The notes below the pieces were generated by a model, which ran no database searches, had not been told where the DNA came from, and saw only the letters and a program-made list of their open reading frames with translations. The position numbers and the translations under genes are program-made. Below are positions 9,437 to 17,834 of a stretch of 64,000 nt of DNA, one piece after another. Numbering within the stretch: position 1 is the first letter of the stretch; each line of letters starts with the position of its first letter. This DNA comes from an uncultured Acidimicrobiales bacterium (lineage in GTDB: Bacteria; Actinomycetota; Acidimicrobiia; Acidimicrobiales; SHLQ01): contig CALHTF010000059.1 in NCBI GenBank assembly GCA_938038815.1, positions 1 through 64,000 on the forward strand, written 5' to 3'.

Positions 9437-10594
9437 TTACAGGGTGGAATCGATCGGCCCGTTCGGGCCAACCAGTTCGCGACCGTTGCCGCCGCGGTCG
9501 GCCAAGGCCTGAATCGCCTCATCGAGGGTCGAGACAGGAACCACCTCGATATCGTCGCCGGCCTCGGCCAGGGCAACCTCGACCAGCCGGTCGCTGGTGC
9601 CCGGGATCAACATGAGATCCGCGTCGGCCCGGATGGCAGCCGCCACCTTCTGGCGTACGCCACCGACCGGCCCGATCGCTCCGTTCAGAAACATCTCGCC
9701 GGTTACGGCCACATCGAGTCCGCCGGTGAGTTCGCCCTCGGTCAAGAGGTCGATGTACGACAGCGTGAAGGCGAGGCCCGCCGACGGTCCGCCCACGTTC
9801 GCGATCGTGAGCGACAGATCGACCGGAAGATCGTTTTCTTGTAGCCGGGTGCCGATCGAAACCCCAATGAGTGGCGAGCCATCGTCGGCGGCGCCGAGGG
9901 TGAGGTCGACCACCTCGGTGTCGCCGTCGCGTTCGATCTCGACCTCAACCGTGTCGCCCGCCGCTTGGGCGAGTACGGCGTCTCGCAGATCGAGCGTCGA
10001 CATCGTCGGAGCACCGTTGAGGCCGATGATCACGTCGCCGCACTCGATCACGTTGTCGGCCGCCGACTCGTCGAATACCCGGTCGACCGTGACACCGGTC
10101 GGTTCGAACACCTCGTACCCCAGGTAGGTGAGGGCGACGATGTTGGCCGTCGACTGCGACGTTTGCATCATTTGGGCGCTGCACTGGGTCGACTCTTCTG
10201 AGCTCTGGGTACCAAACACCTCTTCGGTGCGTCGGATATCGACCGCTGGCTTGAGTCGGATCGCCACGTACTCAAACGCGTTGAGTCGATTGAGCCGCAC
10301 GGTGGTGTAAAAGAGTTCGCCCTCGGTCGGATACGCCTCGGCGCCTTCGATCTCGACCAAGTCCTCGATAGGATTGACCCCACCCAACGTAAAGGCCGTG
10401 TACGGGGTCGAAACCAGGCTGGCGACGGCGCACACGATGGCGATAAGCAGCCCGAGACCCCAGAAAATCTTCCACCGAGTTTTCAGCGGCGGACGCGCGA
10501 ATTCTTCCGCTGAAGCGTCGTCGCCATCAATGCCAGGTAATGTTGCGGGCATCGTGTTCTCGTTCGCCCTCTCGCCATCCACTCTGTCGTTCAC
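9437..10594 (-). CDS. PDZ-domain Lon-type (S16) serine protease, YlbL-like
   Basis: A 385-residue membrane-anchored protease. One transmembrane helix lies at about residues 43-62, an extracytoplasmic domain follows, a PDZ domain spans about 165-240, and a Lon-type S16 domain lies at about 255-370. Both catalytic residues are visible: Ser271 in GGPSAGLAF and Lys316 in GGVRQKVAAA, 45 residues apart as expected for the Lon Ser/Lys dyad. It is predicted to cleave envelope proteins outside the membrane. The GTG at 10594 is the longest start; an ATG at 10552 (MPATLPGID) is a credible alternative. Actinobacterial homologues are commonly adjacent to UPF0182 genes, and the neighbourhood here agrees. 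Confidence 0.9.
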   Translation of the reverse strand: MNDRVDGERANENTMPATLPGIDGDDASAEEFARPPLKTRWKIFWGLGLLIAIVCAVASLVSTPYTAFTLGGVNPIEDLVEIEGAEAYPTEGELFYTTVRLNRLNAFEYVAIRLKPAVDIRRTEEVFGTQSSEESTQCSAQMMQTSQSTANIVALTYLGYEVFEPTGVTVDRVFDESAADNVIECGDVIIGLNGAPTMSTLDLRDAVLAQAAGDTVEVEIERDGDTEVVDLTLGAADDGSPLIGVSIGTRLQENDLPVDLSLTIANVGGPSAGLAFTLSYIDLLTEGELTGGLDVAVTGEMFLNGAIGPVGGVRQKVAAAIRADADLMLIPGTSDRLVEVALAEAGDDIEVVPVSTLDEAIQALADRGGNGRELVGPNGPIDSTL

Positions 10595-10739
10595 GGTTTG
10601 GTTGATGCTCGCTGTGCTCGTTGGGTATTGGATCCTTACTCACAAGCCTGCCATCTCCACCGCAGTACTCCTACGCGCGAACCCACAGAACTATCGGCGA
10701 TCGGTTCGCTCAGATGAAGCGTTGGCCATTCTGACCCGC

Positions 10740-11027
10740 ATGATCCACCAGGCAACGGCTTCGCCTCGCGAGAACCCCAATGCGCCGTACTCGCCCCGTG
10801 GCGATTCGCCGATGATGCCGAAACCGTGGTGGAACTACCTCGGACTCGGCAGTCGTGGCCCCCGGCAACCAGTTGTTGGCGTAAACGCACGAGTCCGATG
10901 GTGGCAGCGTCTGCGGGCCATCATCGGACTCGTAATAATCGTTGTGGTTTTAGGTATTGCCGTAGCCGCCATGATCGGCGCAGCAGTATTTCTTGCTGGA
11001 TACCTGCTCGAAACTGCGGTCAGCTAA
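10740..11027 (+). CDS. small membrane protein, unknown function
   Basis: A 95-residue protein, not recognised. The first 60 residues are Pro/Arg-rich and soluble. One strongly hydrophobic C-terminal helix (about residues 64-90, IIGLVIIVVVLGIAVAAMIG) would leave a very short tail. The frame stays open upstream to an ATG at 10605, so the protein could be about 140 residues; no Shine-Dalgarno decides between them. Upstream sequence in this frame overlaps the start of the divergent PDZ-Lon gene, which argues for one of the later starts. Confidence 0.45.
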   Translation: MIHQATASPRENPNAPYSPRGDSPMMPKPWWNYLGLGSRGPRQPVVGVNARVRWWQRLRAIIGLVIIVVVLGIAVAAMIGAAVFLAGYLLETAVS

Positions 11028-11048
11028 CCGCCCACAGTTTCAAACGAA

Positions 11049-11858
11049 CTAGCGCCCGAACAGACCGCGGCGTGGTTCCGTGGCCTTGGTGTCGGCCATC
11101 TCTGCCATCTCGGCGAGGATGTCTTCACCTGGAGGCGGTGGAGGCGGAGGCACGTCCTCGGCGCTCAGCGAGTCGACGGCGGGCGCATCGTTGAAGGGCG
11201 ACGCAGCCGGGTCGGACTGGGGCGAGAGCTCGAAACCAAGTCCGTTGCCAGCTTCGGCGGGTGCCTCAGCGGGCTGAGCAGCAAGGAACGGATCCTCTTC
11301 GGACTCGAAGGTCTGTCCGAACATCGAGCCGGACTCGACAGCTTCGGCGGGAGCGGGAACCGCAACCGCAGGGGCCGGAGGGATCGGCGGAAGTAGTGCT
11401 TCGGCGGGGGCAGCCGGGGCGGTCGGGAATGGCACGACCGACTGATCGGCAGCGGTCGGAACCTCAACCGCTTCGGCGGCAGGCTCCGCTGGGGTGTCCC
11501 ACGGTGACGGCAGCTCAGCGGCCGGTTCGGATACCACAGGAGCCGTAAGTTGCTCGACGGCCGCTTCGGCCGGAGCGTCTTGGGCCGGAGCAGCGGGCAC
11601 CTCGGCGAGCGGGGTGACAGCCGACAGGCTCGAGGCGACTTCCGGAGCGCTCTGGGTTTGCGTGACCGACCCGTTATCGATCTCGACCTGGTAGTAGGTC
11701 TTAAATTCGAAGCTCACCGGACTCATCTGGAACAGCTCGAGAGATTCAACACCTTCCTCGTTGCGGAACCGCTCCATCATCGAAATGGCCGATGCCAGAT
11801 CTTCACAGGGGTGGTACGACGCGTCGTCCGCCATTTGAACAATGACCATGTGTGTCAC
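11049..11858 (-). CDS. Pro/Ala-rich acidic protein with conserved N-terminal domain, unknown
   Basis: A 269-residue protein, not recognised. Residues 1-60 look like a small folded domain (MVIVQMADDASYHPCEDL, LELFQMSPVSFEFKTYYQ). The remainder is a low-complexity Ala/Pro/Glu segment ending in a poly-proline run, GEDILAEMAEMAD and RRGLFGR. The start is decided by the ribosome binding site: AAGGAG at 11867-11872 is 8 nt upstream of GTG 11858, although the frame stays open to 12044. It is divergent from malate synthase, and the roughly 170-nt gap must hold both promoters. Confidence 0.7.
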   Translation of the reverse strand: MTHMVIVQMADDASYHPCEDLASAISMMERFRNEEGVESLELFQMSPVSFEFKTYYQVEIDNGSVTQTQSAPEVASSLSAVTPLAEVPAAPAQDAPAEAAVEQLTAPVVSEPAAELPSPWDTPAEPAAEAVEVPTAADQSVVPFPTAPAAPAEALLPPIPPAPAVAVPAPAEAVESGSMFGQTFESEEDPFLAAQPAEAPAEAGNGLGFELSPQSDPAASPFNDAPAVDSLSAEDVPPPPPPPGEDILAEMAEMADTKATEPRRGLFGR

Positions 11859-11866
11859 TTTTGAAT

Positions 11867-11872
11867 CTCCTT
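11867..11872 (-). promoter_or_regulatory. Shine-Dalgarno deciding the start at 11858
   Basis: On the minus strand the sequence reads AAGGAG, 8 nt, GTG. This is among the strongest ribosome binding sites in the window and fixes the start of the Pro/Ala-rich protein well inside the longest open frame. Confidence 0.8.
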
Positions 11873-12030
11873 GGTATCGAAGACCTTTCGGCACATCGCA
11901 CCGGACTTTTAGCGTTCTGGCCGCAGAATGACCACAATGGTTACCGGCGGGTAAGCATGTTCCGCCTCGGCGATTTTGGCCGTACCCTCCACTAACGACC
12001 GCTCTACTACTCCGACAAGAGAAGGCTCCT

Positions 12031-14187
12031 ATGAAAATCGGCAAACTCGATGTTGCTGACGTTCTCTACAATTTCGTAAACGACCAGGTTGTGCCCGGTA
12101 CCGAGGTATCGGCCGACGACTTCTGGGCCTCGCTTGAGGCGATCGTTTCCGACCTTGGTCCACGAAACGAAGCCCTCCTGGCCCGCCGCGACGAGCTGCA
12201 AAACCAGATCGATCAATGGCACCGCGATCAATCCGGAGCCCACGATCCGACCGCGTACGCCGACTTCCTGCGCGAGATTGGCTACCTCGACTACCAGACC
12301 GAACCAACCGAGATCGTTACCTCCAACGTCGATCCCGAGATCACGTCGATCGCTGGCCCGCAGCTTGTGGTGCCGCTCGACAACGCCCGCTACGCGCTCA
12401 ACGCCGCCAACGCTCGTTGGGGCAGCTTGTACGACGCGCTCTATGGCACCGACGCCATCGACCAAGGCGACGGTTGCCGACCCACCAAGCGCTACAACCC
12501 AATCCGTGGCCAGCGGGTAGTCGCCTGGGGCCGCGACTTCCTCGACCGTCACTTCTCGCTCGATAAGGCCAGCCACTCGTGGTCGACCAAGTACGTGGTT
12601 CGCGACGGCGACCTGGTGGTCGAGGCCGGCGACGGCACCCTCAGCACCCTGCTGCGTCCCGAGCGCCTGGTGGGCTACACCGGCGACCCTGAAAGCCCCG
12701 ACTCGATCATGTTGGCCAAAAACGGTCTGCGGTGCGAGCTACTGATCGGCGAAGGCCACTTCATCGGCCGATCCGACCCAGCTGGCATCTTCGACATCCG
12801 TCTCGAGTCGGCCGTCAGCACGATCATGGACTGCGAAGACTCCGTCTCGGCGGTCGATGCCGACGACAAAGTCACCGTGTACAGCAACTGGCTTGGCTTG
12901 ATGAAGGGCGACCTGGTCGAAACCTTCCAGAAGGGTGGCGAAACCGTTCGCCGCGAACTCGAAGCCGACCTCGCCTACAAGAACCCCGACGGCGAAGACA
13001 TCATCTTCCGCGGCCGCACCCTGATGCTGGTCCGCAACGTTGGTCCACACCTCAAGACCGACGCCGTGCTCCTCGATGGCGAAGAGATCCCCGAGACGAT
13101 GCTCGACGCCATGGTCACCACCCTGGCGGCCAAGCACGACCTGCTGGGCAAAGGTGCGTACACCAACAGCGCTGCCGGCTCGGTGTACATCGTGAAGCCC
13201 AAGATGCATGGCCCCGAAGAGGTCGCGCTCAACTGCGAACTGTTCGGCCGAGTCGAACAAGCGCTTGGCCTCGAACCCAACACGATGAAGATCGGCATCA
13301 TGGACGAAGAGCGCCGCACCTCGCTCGGCCTCAAAGCCGCCATCACCGCGGCCCGCGAGCGGCTGGTATTCATCAACACCGGGTTCCTCGACCGCACTGG
13401 CGACGAGATCCACACCTCGATGGAAGCCGGCCCCATGTTGCCCAAGGGCGAGATGAAGGGCGCCAGCTGGCTCAAGGCCTACGAGGACTCAAACGTCGAC
13501 ACCGGTTTGGAATGTGGCCTTCGTGGCCAGGCCCAAATCGGCAAGGGCATGTGGGCGATCCCCGACCAGATGTCGGAGATGCTGGCCACCAAGATCGCGC
13601 ATCCGTTGGCCGGTGCAAGCTGTGCGTGGGTGCCCTCCCCCACCGCCGCCACGTTGCACGCCACCCACTACTTCATGTTGTCGGTCGACGATCGCCAAGA
13701 CGACCTCATCAACCGGCCCCGTCGCCGGGTCGCCGACATGATCGCCATCCCTACCCTCGACCGCGACCTCACCCCCGAGTTCATCCAACGCGAACTCGAA
13801 AACAACACCCAGGGCATTTTGGGATATGTGGTCCGCTGGGTTGGCCAGGGTGTCGGCTGCTCTACCGTTCCCAACGTGGAAGATGTCGGCCTGATGGAAG
13901 ACCTCGCCACGCTGCGCATTTCGAGTCAACACTGCGCCAACTGGTTGCATCACGGAATCATCACCGCCGAGCAGGTTCGGACCACCATGGAACGTATGGC
14001 GACGGTGGTCGACCAGCAGAACTCGGGCGACCAAATGTACGAGCCAATGTCGGCCGATTTCGACAACAGCCAGTCGTTTCAGGCGGCGCTCGCCCTCGTG
14101 CTCGAAGGCCGCGACCAACCAAACGGCTACACCGAGGCGATTCTGCGTCGTCACCGCCGAGCGGTGAAGGCCACGTTTGCCAGCTAA
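12031..14187 (+). CDS. glcB: malate synthase G
   Basis: A 718-residue monomeric malate synthase G, full length. It condenses glyoxylate with acetyl-CoA to malate, completing the glyoxylate shunt or glycolate use. The signature IMDCEDSVSAVDADDKV (about residues 266-282), the GRTLMLVRNVGPHLKTDAV block, KMHGPEEVA and the C-terminal region around GQGVGCSTVPN are visible. The ATG at 12031 follows AGAGAAGGCTCCT. No isocitrate lyase is in the window. Acetoacetyl-CoA synthetase 9 kb upstream also feeds acetyl units, but nothing shows a shared operon. The downstream HEAT-repeat gene overlaps its end. Confidence 0.95.
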   Translation: MKIGKLDVADVLYNFVNDQVVPGTEVSADDFWASLEAIVSDLGPRNEALLARRDELQNQIDQWHRDQSGAHDPTAYADFLREIGYLDYQTEPTEIVTSNVDPEITSIAGPQLVVPLDNARYALNAANARWGSLYDALYGTDAIDQGDGCRPTKRYNPIRGQRVVAWGRDFLDRHFSLDKASHSWSTKYVVRDGDLVVEAGDGTLSTLLRPERLVGYTGDPESPDSIMLAKNGLRCELLIGEGHFIGRSDPAGIFDIRLESAVSTIMDCEDSVSAVDADDKVTVYSNWLGLMKGDLVETFQKGGETVRRELEADLAYKNPDGEDIIFRGRTLMLVRNVGPHLKTDAVLLDGEEIPETMLDAMVTTLAAKHDLLGKGAYTNSAAGSVYIVKPKMHGPEEVALNCELFGRVEQALGLEPNTMKIGIMDEERRTSLGLKAAITAARERLVFINTGFLDRTGDEIHTSMEAGPMLPKGEMKGASWLKAYEDSNVDTGLECGLRGQAQIGKGMWAIPDQMSEMLATKIAHPLAGASCAWVPSPTAATLHATHYFMLSVDDRQDDLINRPRRRVADMIAIPTLDRDLTPEFIQRELENNTQGILGYVVRWVGQGVGCSTVPNVEDVGLMEDLATLRISSQHCANWLHHGIITAEQVRTTMERMATVVDQQNSGDQMYEPMSADFDNSQSFQAALALVLEGRDQPNGYTEAILRRHRRAVKATFAS

Positions 14188-14779
14188 CAACGCACGCGAG
14201 CGGGCAGTCGTCGCCGGGCACACCGGCGACGAAACGGCTGCCCGCGAACTGCTCGACCACCAAGCCGGCTCGGTGCGAGCCGCCGCGCTCGGCGCGTTGA
14301 GCCGACTCGATGCGTTGACCTCCGACGAGTTAGCAGCGGGTCTTGGCGACCCTGACTCGGGAGTTCGGCGGCGGGCATTGCAGATAGCCGCGCTCGACCG
14401 ACCAAAGGTCGACAACGATCTGGTCGCCGCGCTGCTCCACGATGGGGATAGTGCGGTAGCCGAAGTGGCCGCCTGGTCGTGTGGCGAACGCCCACATTCG
14501 CCCGACGTCGTCGCCCAGCTTCACGACATAGTCGCCAGCCACGACGACCCGCTTTGCCGCGAGGCCGCCGTTGCGTCGCTAGGCGCATTGGGCGACGATT
14601 CGTCGCTCCCGTTCATCCTGGCCGCCCTCGACGACGTCGCCACGATCCGCCGTCGAGCCGTACTAGCGCTGGCTCCCTACGACGGCCCCGACGTCGACGC
14701 TGCCCTGAAGAAGTCGCTCACCGACAAAGACTGGCAAGTACGCCAAGCAGCGGAAGATGTGGGCTTCGAAACCTCTTAG
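14177..14779 (+). CDS. HEAT-repeat protein
   Basis: A 200-residue protein made of about five alpha-helical HEAT / PBS-lyase-type repeats of roughly 30 residues (LGDPDSGVRRRALQIAA, SHDDPLCREAAVASLGALG, LDDVATIRRRAVLALAPY, LTDKDWQVRQAAEDVG). Such repeats make protein-protein scaffolds; no catalytic residue is visible, so a phycobilin lyase role is not implied. The TTG start overlaps the malate synthase stop region by 11 nt, indicating translational coupling. The 3' end overlaps convergent mreB by 4 nt. Confidence 0.75.
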   Translation: MPANNARERAVVAGHTGDETAARELLDHQAGSVRAAALGALSRLDALTSDELAAGLGDPDSGVRRRALQIAALDRPKVDNDLVAALLHDGDSAVAEVAAWSCGERPHSPDVVAQLHDIVASHDDPLCREAAVASLGALGDDSSLPFILAALDDVATIRRRAVLALAPYDGPDVDAALKKSLTDKDWQVRQAAEDVGFETS

Positions 14780-15780
14780 CGCTTGGAGTCCATGAACATG
14801 GCCTTGACCGCTTCGTAGGACTCGATGCAGCGTCCGGCGCCGAGCACCACGCACTCGAGTGGTGTCTGGACCAGGTGCACGTCGACATCGGCTTCGGCCG
14901 CGATCCGGTGATCGAGACCCCGCAACAAGCCGCCACCGCCCACCAGGTGGATTCCCTGCTGGATCAAATCCTGGGCGAGCTCGGGTGGTGCTTGGGCCAA
15001 ACACTCGAGCACCGCGTCGACCATCGCCGACACCGGCTCGTCGGTCGCTTCGCGAATCTCGGCCGGGGTGAGCACGACCGTTTTCGGCAAGCCGCTCATC
15101 AGTTCGCGGCCTCGGACCTCGGCCCGAACTTCGTCGGGTGTCGGAGCCGCCGACCCAATGGTTAGCTTGATCTCTTCGGCGGTGCGTTCGCCGATGGCAA
15201 TGCCGTATTGGCGGCGGACGTACCCCTGAATCGCGTGGTCGATGTCGAAGGACCCGACCCGAACCGCTTCCAGCGCTACCACTCCGCCCAAGGAGATGAG
15301 TGCTGCTTCGGAGGTACCGCCGCCAATGTCGATCACCATGTTGCCGATCGGCTCGTTGATCGGCAGGTTCGCGCCGATCGCGGCCGCCATTGGCTGTTCG
15401 ATCAGCTGAGCATCGGCCGCGCCAGCGCGACGAGCAGCTTCGGTCACGGCCCGTCGTTCGACGGCGGTGATAGCCGACGGAACACAGATGATGACTCGAG
15501 GTTTGTTGAACCGGCTCACGCCAACTCGTTCGAGCAGCAGGCGGATCATGCGTTGGGTGACTTCGAAGTCGGTGATGGCGCCGTGGCGCAGCGGACGAAC
15601 CGCCACGATGTAGGAAGGCGTACGACCGATCATCTGCCAGGCCTCTTTACCCATCGCCAAGACCTCTTTGGTCTGGCTGTTGAGCGCGATCACCGACGGC
15701 TCGTTCAAAACGATGCCTTCACCGCGGGCGTACACCAACGTGTTGGCTGTCCCGAGGTCGATCGCTAAGTCCCGTGCCAT
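14776..15780 (-). CDS. mreB: rod-shape determining protein MreB-like
   Basis: A 334-residue bacterial actin. It shows the phosphate-1 loop DLGTANTLVYARG near the N-terminus, the CVPSAITAVERRAVTEAARR region, the phosphate-2 loop MVIDIGGGTSEAALISLGG, and the adenosine loop LVGGGGLLRGLD. Filaments of MreB position the lateral cell-wall machinery on the inner membrane face. No mreC, mreD, rodA or pbp2 is nearby. It is instead the third gene of a moaE, small membrane protein, mreB operon, starting 3 nt after the upstream stop. Confidence 0.92.
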   Translation of the reverse strand: MARDLAIDLGTANTLVYARGEGIVLNEPSVIALNSQTKEVLAMGKEAWQMIGRTPSYIVAVRPLRHGAITDFEVTQRMIRLLLERVGVSRFNKPRVIICVPSAITAVERRAVTEAARRAGAADAQLIEQPMAAAIGANLPINEPIGNMVIDIGGGTSEAALISLGGVVALEAVRVGSFDIDHAIQGYVRRQYGIAIGERTAEEIKLTIGSAAPTPDEVRAEVRGRELMSGLPKTVVLTPAEIREATDEPVSAMVDAVLECLAQAPPELAQDLIQQGIHLVGGGGLLRGLDHRIAAEADVDVHLVQTPLECVVLGAGRCIESYEAVKAMFMDSKR

Positions 15781-15783
15781 GGT

Positions 15784-15969
15784 TTACAGCCCGAAGTAGT
15801 CGGCGTCGCTTTGGCGATCGCCCTGCTCGGGGGCCAACGCTTGGCGGTTCCGACTGAATTCGTTGATGCTGTGATTCTCGCCGCGGGGCCACGACGTCCA
15901 GGCCCACATGATGAGCGAACCAAGGACACTAAGGCCGACGGCGATCAGCAGAAATACTGCGGCGCTCAC
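15784..15969 (-). CDS. small single-pass membrane protein
   Basis: A 61-residue protein, not recognised. One transmembrane helix at about residues 2-25 (VFLLIAVGLSVLGSLIMWAW) is followed by a short polar tail ending in SDADYFGL. The GTG start at 15969 shares one base with the moaE stop (TAGTG), so translation is probably coupled. It ends 3 nt before mreB. The placement suggests co-expression with MreB, and possibly a membrane adaptor role; that last point is a guess. Confidence 0.7.
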   Translation of the reverse strand: MSAAVFLLIAVGLSVLGSLIMWAWTSWPRGENHSINEFSRNRQALAPEQGDRQSDADYFGL

Positions 15970-16487
15970 TAGCCACCCACCGCTTCGTCGGCCGCCGCCG
16001 GAAGTTCGGAGATTTCCTGGATGTGTTGCGGTTCGAGGCCCCAGCTTTCGCCGTCGCGCCACTTCTCGCGTTTCCAGATAGGTACGGTGGCTTTCAAGGT
16101 ATCGATCGCAAACTTTCCGGCCTCGAAGGAGGCGCCTCGATGGGGGGAAGAAACAACAACGATCACCGCCGACTCGCCGACCGGCACAGGGCCAACCCGG
16201 TGAATCAACCCAACCCGACGGATATCGGGCCAACGGATGCGCATGTCGTCCACGAGCGCTGCGAGTCGCGGCACAACCTGTTCGTCGTACGCCTCGTACT
16301 CGAGCAGCGAGACATCTTCACGGCCGACCGAGTGGTCTCGGGCGGTGCCGCTAAACAGAACCACCGCGCCACAGTCTGGTTGGATAGCCCACTGATAGGC
16401 CTCGGCAACCGGAAGGGCGGCAGAGCTAAGCCCAAGCCACGTGTCGCCTTCAGCTGGCGGCGGCTGAGGGTCTGAAGAATCGCTCAT
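15969..16487 (-). CDS. moaE: molybdopterin synthase catalytic subunit MoaE
   Basis: A 172-residue protein. MoaE transfers sulfur from MoaD thiocarboxylate to precursor Z (cPMP) to make molybdopterin. Hallmarks are VLFSGTARDHS near residue 45, LEYEAYDEQ, and the active-site region SSPHRGASFEAGKFAIDTLK followed by PIWKREKW with the conserved lysines. It carries about 25 extra N-terminal residues. No moaD or other Moco gene is in the window; instead it heads a three-gene operon with mreB. Confidence 0.93.
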   Translation of the reverse strand: MSDSSDPQPPPAEGDTWLGLSSAALPVAEAYQWAIQPDCGAVVLFSGTARDHSVGREDVSLLEYEAYDEQVVPRLAALVDDMRIRWPDIRRVGLIHRVGPVPVGESAVIVVVSSPHRGASFEAGKFAIDTLKATVPIWKREKWRDGESWGLEPQHIQEISELPAAADEAVGG

Positions 16488-16650
16488 GTCCTTTGAATAC
16501 TACGCCCCCACGAGCCCCAAGTTCGAAGCGACCTCGGCGCCGCTCTGCCCGATCTGTTCAAATGACCGGTCGGAACCACCGGAGAATCTGCCGAGCAGCA
16601 TGTAAATTCAGCCTCCCGCGGATTACCACAGCCGAGGAGTCGATACTCTC

Positions 16651-17826
16651 ATGCTCGTGGCACTGGAGGATGGACACAGCGAGAGCGACCCGACCCCTCG
16701 CGACCCGTCGTTTGGGCTCGATGGTGAAGGCGAACGCGTCTGGCGCCACCCCTCTGAGCTAGGCGCCATGATGGCCGCCGCCAACGGCATTGCTCCCCCA
16801 CCACCTCGCCCGAGCCGCCGCAAACTTCGCGTGGCCACCCTTGGTGTAACCTTCGGGCTCATTGGCCTGACCATCATCTCGCTGTCGCAACCGGGCCCCA
16901 ACAACGGCACAACCCAAACCGCCGCTGCCCCGGCGGTGCAAAAGGCCGGACTCCCGATCCCGGTCGAGGCCGTTGTTACCGCTCCCGACTCGGCGACCCC
17001 GACAGGCGAAGTTCGCATCGAACGCTGGGCCAACGCAGAGTTCGCCGCCGGCGCCGGCGTGCTCATCTTCGACGACGGCTACATCGCCACCTCGCGCGAC
17101 TTCATCGCGGGTGCGTCCGAGATTTCCGTCGTGTTGCCCACCGGCGAACGGTACGACGGTCGACTCGTCGGTGCCGACTACATCATCGACATCGCTGTAG
17201 TGAAGATCGACGCCACGATGCCTTCGGCTCCGATCGCCGACGATGTCCCCGACCGCGGCGAGACGGTCATGGTCGCTGCCCCGTGGTCGCACGAGCCAAA
17301 GAAGAACCAACTCATCAACGTCGACAAGGTGATGGCCGATCGCTACGGCATCTACCGCCAAGAACTCCTCGAGTTTGAACATGCTGCGGGCACCGCTGCT
17401 GAGGGTGCACCGATCCTCAACAACGACGACGAGGTCGTGGGCCTGATCGTGCCGGTCGATAACTCGACGGCCTTCCACTACGCCCTCGATATTCGCGCCG
17501 TTCGCACCGCCGCCTACCAGATCATCGAGACCGGCTTTGTCAACCACGTTGCGTGGCTCGGCATCAAAGGGGTCGACACCGACGGCAACGGGGTCGAGGT
17601 GCGCGACGTCGCCACCGGCTCCCCCGCCGATCAAATCGGTCTCCAAACGGGCGACATCATTTCATCGGTCGCCCGGCGCAAGGTTTCCTCGATGGACGAC
17701 CTCCACCGTGCGCTGCGGTCGGTCGACCCCGGTGAGGAGGCCACCATCGTCTACAAACGCGACGGCAACATCAGCGATGCGGTGGCCGAGCTCGGTATCC
17801 GAGCCAACGTCACCAACCGCGACTGA
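16651..17826 (+). CDS. HtrA/DegP-like membrane protein with degenerate protease triad and PDZ domain
   Basis: 391 residues: a cytoplasmic N-terminus with the actinobacterial W-R-H-P-S-E motif (31-36), one transmembrane helix (about 60-78), a trypsin-fold domain (about 118-290) and a C-terminal PDZ domain (about 300-385, GSPADQIGLQTGDIISSV). In active HtrA the triad lies in TNNHV, D-x-A-V and GNSGGP. Here the first reads TSRDF (His to Asp150), Asp180 is kept in DIAVVKID, and the third reads AAEGAP (Ser to Glu251). It is therefore predicted not to be a protease; a peptide-binding or sensor role through the PDZ domain is plausible. The ATG is at 16651. Confidence 0.82.
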   Translation: MLVALEDGHSESDPTPRDPSFGLDGEGERVWRHPSELGAMMAAANGIAPPPPRPSRRKLRVATLGVTFGLIGLTIISLSQPGPNNGTTQTAAAPAVQKAGLPIPVEAVVTAPDSATPTGEVRIERWANAEFAAGAGVLIFDDGYIATSRDFIAGASEISVVLPTGERYDGRLVGADYIIDIAVVKIDATMPSAPIADDVPDRGETVMVAAPWSHEPKKNQLINVDKVMADRYGIYRQELLEFEHAAGTAAEGAPILNNDDEVVGLIVPVDNSTAFHYALDIRAVRTAAYQIIETGFVNHVAWLGIKGVDTDGNGVEVRDVATGSPADQIGLQTGDIISSVARRKVSSMDDLHRALRSVDPGEEATIVYKRDGNISDAVAELGIRANVTNRD

Positions 17827-17834
17827 GTACTGCC

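Noticed and set aside
12732..14300. A 522-residue plus-strand open frame inside malate synthase
   Set aside because: It is in another frame of a gene with clear malate synthase motifs and is Arg/Pro/His-rich without any domain.
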